A DNA stretch of 64,000 nt from Parapristionchus giblindavisi (Eukaryota > Nematoda > Chromadorea > Rhabditida > Diplogasteridae): the NCBI GenBank assembly GCA_943737045.1, contig CALSFV010000385.1:182500-246499 (forward strand), given 5' to 3'. Below are positions 58,500 to 64,000 of the stretch, one piece after another (position 1 is the stretch's first letter; each line of letters begins with the position of its first letter). The position numbers were made by a program, and so were the translations under genes. The notes beneath the pieces are model-generated. The model had not been told where the DNA came from. It did not search any database and worked only from the letters and a program-made list of their open reading frames with translations.

Positions 58500-58986
58500 T
58501 ATAAGGAATGGATTTAACAGTTGAAGCATTTTGATTTTTTTCTAAAGTACATATTTTGTAAAATTATTTTGTCTAATGTATTGATTGATCGATTACACAA
58601 TGTTGAGTAGTTTTGTGATAAGAGAGTATGCATAAAATGAATTTCAAATGAACTATTTGGTGTCGTGTTATGTATATGTACATACAGTAGTTCATTTAAT
58701 TTTTGCTTTTGTATAATTATTTTTGGTTTTAAATGCTTCTTGAAAAGTTGTTAAATAAATTTGCAACGTTTTGTTTATAAATGTATGTAGTTGTTTATTA
58801 AGTTATTATTAATTGTTTATTTATTAAATCGCAAATGATTAATCAGCGATGTGTATGGTTTGAGAGAGATCATATAGTAGTCAACTTTTTATCCAACAAA
58901 TAATAGTCAACTTTTTATCCAACAATTCAGAAAATCACATGGTTTGTGAATTTGAATTGCCCAGATTTGACAATTCACCAATAAGT
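58500..58986. other. Intergenic 3' flank
   Basis: AT-rich, with a direct repeat TAGTCAACTTTTTATCCAAC near 58878-58922 (two copies). No gene recognised. Confidence 0.45.
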
Positions 58987-61646
58987 CTACTCTCGAATGT
59001 GCACAACGAAAGGTTTCATCGTTTTCGTGAGAGAACCGTCATCGATTACTGGAAAGATCAAAGATCAAACTACAATAACCAAAGATCCCACTAACGTGCA
59101 TCTGTCATTCGAGCGTACGCTCCAACACCGCAGTGTTCTTCAATCTCCGTAGCCCAAGTGATCTTATAGGCTTTATTGGGTGTGCTCTATAAGAGTTCAA
59201 AGATCAAAGTTCAAAGATTAAATCTTAAAGGTGGTGTCCCACGAATATTTTCGTGAACAAACTGTGAAGACAGAAAGGTAGCAAACGTTATTCTTCGTAC
59301 AGTACACTATTTATTTTGCGCTAATTTAGTCTATTGATCGCTAGAAACATTAATAAACCATCAGGCCCGGTTCAGGGAAGGGCGCGCTTTTTGAAAATTG
59401 AGGAAATTCGGCAATAGGTTTCGAACGTGCGTCAAACGGGTAACGAGTCTGAACGTTTACCACTGCGCTATGGGATAGATGAGAGGATGAGCTAACTCTT
59501 CGCATATCACTTTGCATTCGCACAAGAGGGGTGTAGTGATTTATCTGAACATTCGCGGGCCACCATCTTTAACCATATTATGAAAAAAACATGCAAATTT
59601 ACACTATTAATATTATATAACATGTAGTATGAAGCTATTTAGGGACTATTACACAAATATATGCTTACTATTCTATCAGACATCACGGTGACTTCCTTCT
59701 GTGGCCTGAAAGGATTAAAGATCAAAAATCAAACTACGGAGATCAAAGATCAGGGATCAAACTACATGACCCAAAGATCATAGATCAAACGACAGAGATC
59801 AAAGATCAAACGACAGAGATCAAAGATCAAACGACAGAGATCAAAGATCAAACTACAGAGATCGCAACCACATACTCCTCATCAGCGCTTTCTTTCATCA
59901 GCATAATTGTCGAGTACATGGTGTTGCCTACGATGAATTTCTCCCGAGAGAACATCTCGTCCAATCCTCTGTAAACAATACATTATTATTATTGACCATT
60001 ACTAATATTAATAGGCCGCAAGCCACCGCAAAATATCTACGAAATAGATAAAACGAATCGAGATGACTGGGAATTTTTTGAGTTAACGAAATGTGCTTGG
60101 GGGTTGTGTTAGGCCGTGTCTTTAAAGACACATCTCGAGCTATTTGGGCACTCTCCACTCTAGAAACACTCCTGCGCTTTCTTTGTCTACGAGTGTTCAC
60201 AGAGCGGAGAGTCAAATTAGCTGTGCCTGTAATGTAAAAATCCTTTAACTTACTTTCCTATCGTGGCCAACTTATCGTATGGATTGAATTGATCTCGTCT
60301 GTAAGGCGGAACGCATATCTTCTGGTCACCTTCGAGTGCCTGTAAATGGTGTCGTCATTCGTCGTCCCACTCGACACACTATTGGCACCATCAATCACAC
60401 CACCAACTACAGTATACCTGGGTGATTCGATCCAAATCGATAGGAGAATCTTCATCTGTCACATCCTCTTCCTCTTCTCCAACCCAGAAGAAGTTGCCCT
60501 AAACATATAAATATCAAAGATCAAACTACAAAGGTCAGATCAAACTACAGACAACACGGGTCATTTATACCTCTGCAGTCTTGGGATTATCGATTGATTT
60601 GCCCTTCTGTCGATCAGGATGACCAGGATACGGCGGCTCTGTTCCATCTTAAACGACAGTAAGGATAAATGATCATGGATTAAAAATAAGTTGTCGTTGA
60701 CCGTAAAGATCAAAGATCAAACTACGAACAATTATAGTTGTCCTTGGCCTTGTCGACGAAAAAAATGTGAGCGTCATCAATCACAGCGGTCAACTTGTCC
60801 TTCTTCGCAGCTTTGTTGGCGGCTTTACTGAAATGACAGACAGAGTGACAGAAACTAAAAATGACAGAGACTAACTGGCATGCCAAATGTCAGACAAAAT
60901 TATTTACTAAATGACATATCACATGGGATGACAGAGGAAATGACAGACAAATTGACTAACTTCTTCTCCGATCGATCGGATACGGCGACCGTTAGCGCGG
61001 ACAACGCAGCAGGAATCATCTTCTTCGGTTCATGATCTTTGATCTCAGTCGATGTATGAGGAACCAGTTTAGGATCCTTCTTTCCATGCCAATCGGCAAA
61101 TCTTCAAAGAACAAAGATCAAAGGTCAAAGATCAATCATCGAATTAAAAAAAAACAAACTTTTCATTTGGCCGTAGACTGAGAAAGTATGACTTGCGAGC
61201 GCCGAAGGCCATGTCTTTGAAGTTGAATTTTCTCTTGGGAAAGTACTGTAAAGATCAAAGATCAACTGAGATCAAAGATCAAAGATCAAAGCACAAACGT
61301 CATCGGAGCCTTTGGCGAGTGCTTTCGTGGTTGGCTTACAGTCATAGAGAATTGTGATCTTTCGAAATTCAAGATAATTCTTTTCTTGTTGTCGAGCCAA
61401 TACTCTGTGATGGAATAGTTAATGTTGACGGAGAGAATGAAGAAACAATAGAGTTTTCTACTTTACCTAGCAGCCTTCCTGCCCTCTATCCGTCTCTTTA
61501 ATCGTCGATAACTATTTTCTTTCTTCGAGCCACTAAAAGATCAAAGATCAAAGATCAAAGATCAAAAGATCAGGGTCTGACCTTTTTTGGGAAGTTGGAG
61601 TCGTTGCTTTGGATGCCGGAGACTTGGCAGTCATACAATCAGCCAT
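58987..61646 (-). CDS. Unrecognised basic protein, 13 exons, 362 aa
   Basis: Exons: 58987-59048, 59096-59186, 59669-59705, 59876-59968, 60254-60339, 60418-60498, 60571-60647, 60730-60827, 60961-61101, 61160-61245, 61299-61404, 61467-61532, 61582-61646. The protein starts MADCMTAKSPASKATTPTSQ. It is Lys/Arg-rich through the first 80 residues (RRLKRRIEGRKAARVLARQQ), has a Lys/Ala patch (KAANKAAKKDKL), an acidic stretch (FFWVGEEEEDVTDED) and a mixed C-terminus with ITWATEIEEHCG. There is no signal peptide or membrane span, and I do not recognise it. The pattern suits a cytoskeletal, nuclear or sperm structural protein, but that is a guess. Its introns are unusually rich in GATCAAAGATCA copies, and GC at third positions is higher than in neighbours. 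Confidence 0.8.
59409..59478 (-). other. tRNA-like sequence in intron
   Basis: Minus strand: A box TAGCGCAGTGG, possible anticodon arm CAGACTCGTTA, B box CGTTCGAAACC. The acceptor does not pair well. It lies in an intron of the 362-aa gene; pseudogene or SINE head. Confidence 0.5.
59735..59862. repeat. Tandem GATCAAA-rich repeat
   Basis: Four to five copies of a unit near GATCAAACGACAGAGATCAAA (about 21 bp) in an intron of the 362-aa gene; a local expansion of the dispersed GATCAAAGATCA motif. Confidence 0.8.
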
Positions 61647-61960
61647 AGCGATGAGTGACCACTCCGGATTAGAACAGGAGGAATGAATGAAATGATTGAG
61701 ATGAAGCCAGATGAAGCTTAATGAAACAAAACGCGTTTAAACATGTTTGTGCATTTGCATTTAGCAAAAGCCGATGAACTTTTTTAAAGTTCGAAATACT
61801 TTTTCTAAAAGTATTTCGAACTTAAAGTGTTTTGTTGTGTAAAACCGTAGTCGAACTAGGGGGGTTATGGTAGCCGGGCTACGGATTACGGTACCTTAAT
61901 GGCTGATAATCAATCGATAATTTCGTCATTTGCAGTTGTCGATCAGTTTCATTCGTGACG
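61647..61960. promoter_or_regulatory. Divergent upstream region
   Basis: 314 bp between the start of the 362-aa gene (-) and the possible small gene (+). It contains a perfect inverted repeat at about 61788-61822 (AAAGTTCGAAATACTTTTT / AAAAGTATTTCGAACTTAAAG) and should hold the promoter. Confidence 0.4.
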
Positions 61961-62158
61961 ATGGCGTCATCATTGGAACCTCACTCACGTTCACCTACAA
62001 AGCCGCGCACACGCCGTCTCGAAACTACAAATCACAGCGTTCTCATGACTTTCAAAGCAAGAACGACCGCTCAACATACAAACTCTCTCGAATACAATGG
62101 TCTCTCCTTTGTCTTGCTTTCGAAGAAAAATGGCTTGGACCAGAATACTGTGAAATGA
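61961..62158 (+). CDS. Possible small protein, 65 aa
   Basis: ATG at 61961 follows a good acceptor (CATTTGCAG at 61926-61934), as for a trans-spliced start. The frame gives MASSLEPHSRSPTKPRTRR and ends LDQNTVK before TGA. The +3-shifted frame upstream of it is also open, which weakens the call. No family recognised; basic N-terminus, no membrane span. Confidence 0.35.
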   Translation: MASSLEPHSRSPTKPRTRRLETTNHSVLMTFKARTTAQHTNSLEYNGLSFVLLSKKNGLDQNTVK

Positions 62159-62916
62159 TTACTATATTATCGATTGATTTATTGATTTATTGATTTTTCA
62201 ACTAGTTTGCCGTTTGATACCTTGCCTTGCTCATTCACATCACTCATTCGACTCATTCAGTATACTAAATAATCTATAACCTCATCACCCCATACGGCTT
62301 TATCAACTTACCGTTTCCTGTTTTATTCATATATTGCATAATAAACAATCAATCAATAATCCTACCTACCGTAACCTCGAATTTTCATATATCTATTGTA
62401 CATATTGCACATCACTATGTATTATTCTCGCTATTTTGTTCGTTTTTGATGTTCAGAAACCGTTGCGCTGGGCAGCACAAAACTTTGAGGATTGTGTCTG
62501 AATCAATCGATAACTTGTGAGATTTTGGATTATCGATTAGTGTAGTACGGTAGATTGTGCGACTACTACTGTAATTTTCTTGGCCCTCATCCTATTCTTA
62601 TACGTTATTACGGGTCGCACATAATGCCCCTTTTTTTGATCGTTTCATAAAAAATCAATTTCATAGAAAATCTTCCATGTGATCTCACAAGCTTTGAACA
62701 AAACACAACAAATATGTAAGAAGGAAATGAGAGATAATAAAAAAATAAAATAAAAGGGGATTGGGTAAATTCGTGTAATTTCTACGATTTGCATTTTTAT
62801 CACTGCCCTAAATACAATTTGATTGATCTGTAATGCTGTTCTTGCTGTTTGTGTTACGCTTTCCATTTTTCTTCTACAGACGCAGACATCGTTTCAAAAA
62901 GCAATAGTATCATCCA
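62159..62916. other. Region without a clear gene
   Basis: AT-rich; the minus-strand frame 62645-62866 has no good splice context. TAC-N-GTA motifs near 62365 and 62550. Confidence 0.4.
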
Positions 62917-63105
62917 CTACTTAAATATTAGTAGTATCCATTCGTGTTGTCGAATCGTCGTTGATAGAAACAAGTTGACGTTGAAGATGAGGACGACGGT
63001 TAGAAGAAGATTCCAGAAGACGTAGTCCTCAGCTATCCAGTCAAACTGATGAGACAATGTGATACTGATACTGAAGTACTCAGTTTGACTGGAGGGTAAC
63101 GTAAA
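62917..63105 (-). CDS. Possible exon of a membrane protein
   Basis: The open frame reads through FTLPSSQTEYFSISI and a hydrophobic segment FWNLLLTVVLIFNVNLFLS to a TAG. Composition looks coding, but there is no ATG in frame and the upstream acceptor is poor, so it may be the last exon of a gene or chance. Confidence 0.3.
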   Translation of the reverse strand, partial: FTLPSSQTEYFSISITLSHQFDWIAEDYVFWNLLLTVVLIFNVNLFLSTTIRQHEWILLIFK

Positions 63106-63263
63106 CACATTTTGTTGTTTTTTTTGATTTTTTACTTTTTTTTCATTAAAAAAAGATCGTTTTGATTTCTTTTTGCAAGAAATGTTTTGATTTGAGAAGA
63201 AGAGAAAATGGTCCTGGAATTTTTGAATGAATGACAGGTGTAATACATCGGAATAAGATGTGT

Positions 63264-63345
63264 GCAGCGATGTCCGAGTGGTTAAGGAGATTGACTAGAA
63301 ATCAATTGGGCTCTGCCCGCGTAGGTTCGAATCCTGCTCGCTGCG
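63264..63345 (+). tRNA. tRNA-Ser (anticodon AGA)
   Basis: Full cloverleaf with the long class II variable arm: acceptor GCAGCGA / TCGCTGC with discriminator G, A box TGTCCGAGTGG, anticodon stem ATTGA/TCAAT around loop CTAGAAA, variable stem GGGC/GCCC, T arm GGTTCGAATCC. A run of T follows at 63361, suitable for Pol III termination. Confidence 0.97.
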
Positions 63346-64000
63346 AATTATTTTGATTATTTTTTTTCATATTTTAGGTTTTCGCCTTTGTAGATTCAAA
63401 TTTGTTAAATTATTGATCTCTTATAACACCTTTGATAATGAATTTGCACATCCAATAGATTCCAATCCTTCCGATATCATTCACTTCTTTTGTTATTTCA
63501 TGTTTTTATCAAACAATCCATCGATAGATCTTCTCTAATAGATATTCTTCATTTATTCCTATCATTCTCGTACACATTCCATCATAAATAATCAATCAAA
63601 AAGGTCTTTATGCTTTGATACAAATTTGAATTACAGTAATGTTCAAAAGGACTTTTGGTTTTTGGGCATAACTTTGCTCAAAAAAAATCAAACCGCTCTG
63701 AATTTTTTACTACATATTATGATTTCGATTTTCTTTTGAATTTTTTTACCATTTCAAAAAATTCAAAATCAAAGCATCATGATCCTAAATATTCTAGCGA
63801 AGCATAGCGAAATGTAACTCGCCTTTACGTAGAGTAAGACAAATGTAACGAATATGATGGGTACATTGCAATCTATTTAGTTTTCTCCATCTACTCCCCG
63901 TCCCTCTCTCTCTCCCTCTCCCTCTCCCTCTCCCTCTCCCTCTCCCTCTCTCTCTCTCCTCCTCTCTTTACCAAGGTCGGGGATAGTTTTATCTCTTGTG
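63346..64000. other. Region without a clear gene
   Basis: AT-rich. It ends in a (CTCTCC)n simple repeat at about 63905-63955. The plus-strand frame 63353-63538 starts at the tRNA 3' flank and is unlikely to be coding. Confidence 0.5.

Overview
The window is nuclear DNA of a small-genome animal, most likely a rhabditid-type nematode. It is AT-rich and gene-dense. Genes are cut into many short exons by 45-100 bp introns that end in TTTCAG, TATAG or AAG. Several start codons lie directly behind a splice-acceptor sequence, as in spliced-leader trans-splicing. The gene set also fits a nematode: a SPE-42/SPE-49-type DC-STAMP protein, a sphingomyelin synthase, a Kunitz/WAP protein and a Ly6-like protein. 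Species cannot be fixed from sequence alone. All gene models were built by hand from open frames, splice consensus and phase arithmetic; every multi-exon model closes in frame.

Layout. 1-9.0 kb: 3' end of a Kunitz/WAP protein (+), a BTB/POZ protein (-), an unrecognised 147-aa protein (+) and a coiled-coil protein with a GAS8/DRC4-like layout (-). 9.7-17.5 kb: a 7.8-kb inverted repeat with near-identical outer arms, carrying mirrored MITEs, mirrored tRNA-like sequences, GC-rich short repeats, a foldback element in one arm only and a two-exon gene fragment in the spacer. 18.0-21.8 kb: TAPT1 (-). 23.2-28.8 kb: an unrecognised single-pass membrane protein (+) with a tRNA-Ala filling one intron. 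29.8-37.7 kb: a 28-exon iRhom pseudoprotease (-) with a tRNA-Val in an intron and several MITEs. 38.2-46.0 kb: sphingomyelin synthase, a DC-STAMP/RING-type sperm-like protein and a small Ly6-like protein, all +. 46.4-55.7 kb: a 64-aa membrane protein whose intron holds a dead mariner, RSL1D1 and SDE2, all - and closely spaced, possibly one operon. 56-58.5 kb: a nest of foldback and MITE elements. 59.0-61.6 kb: an unrecognised basic 362-aa protein (-). 62-64 kb: a doubtful small ORF and a tRNA-Ser.

No single pathway links the genes. SDE2 (splicing and genome maintenance) and RSL1D1 (nucleolar, ribosome biogenesis) are housekeeping neighbours. iRhom, TAPT1 and sphingomyelin synthase act in the secretory pathway and membranes; the DC-STAMP protein suggests sperm function. 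The most unusual content is the mobile and repetitive layer: palindromic foldback families with defined target duplications, hAT-like MITEs with 8-bp duplications, and a dispersed intronic GATCAAAGATCA motif.
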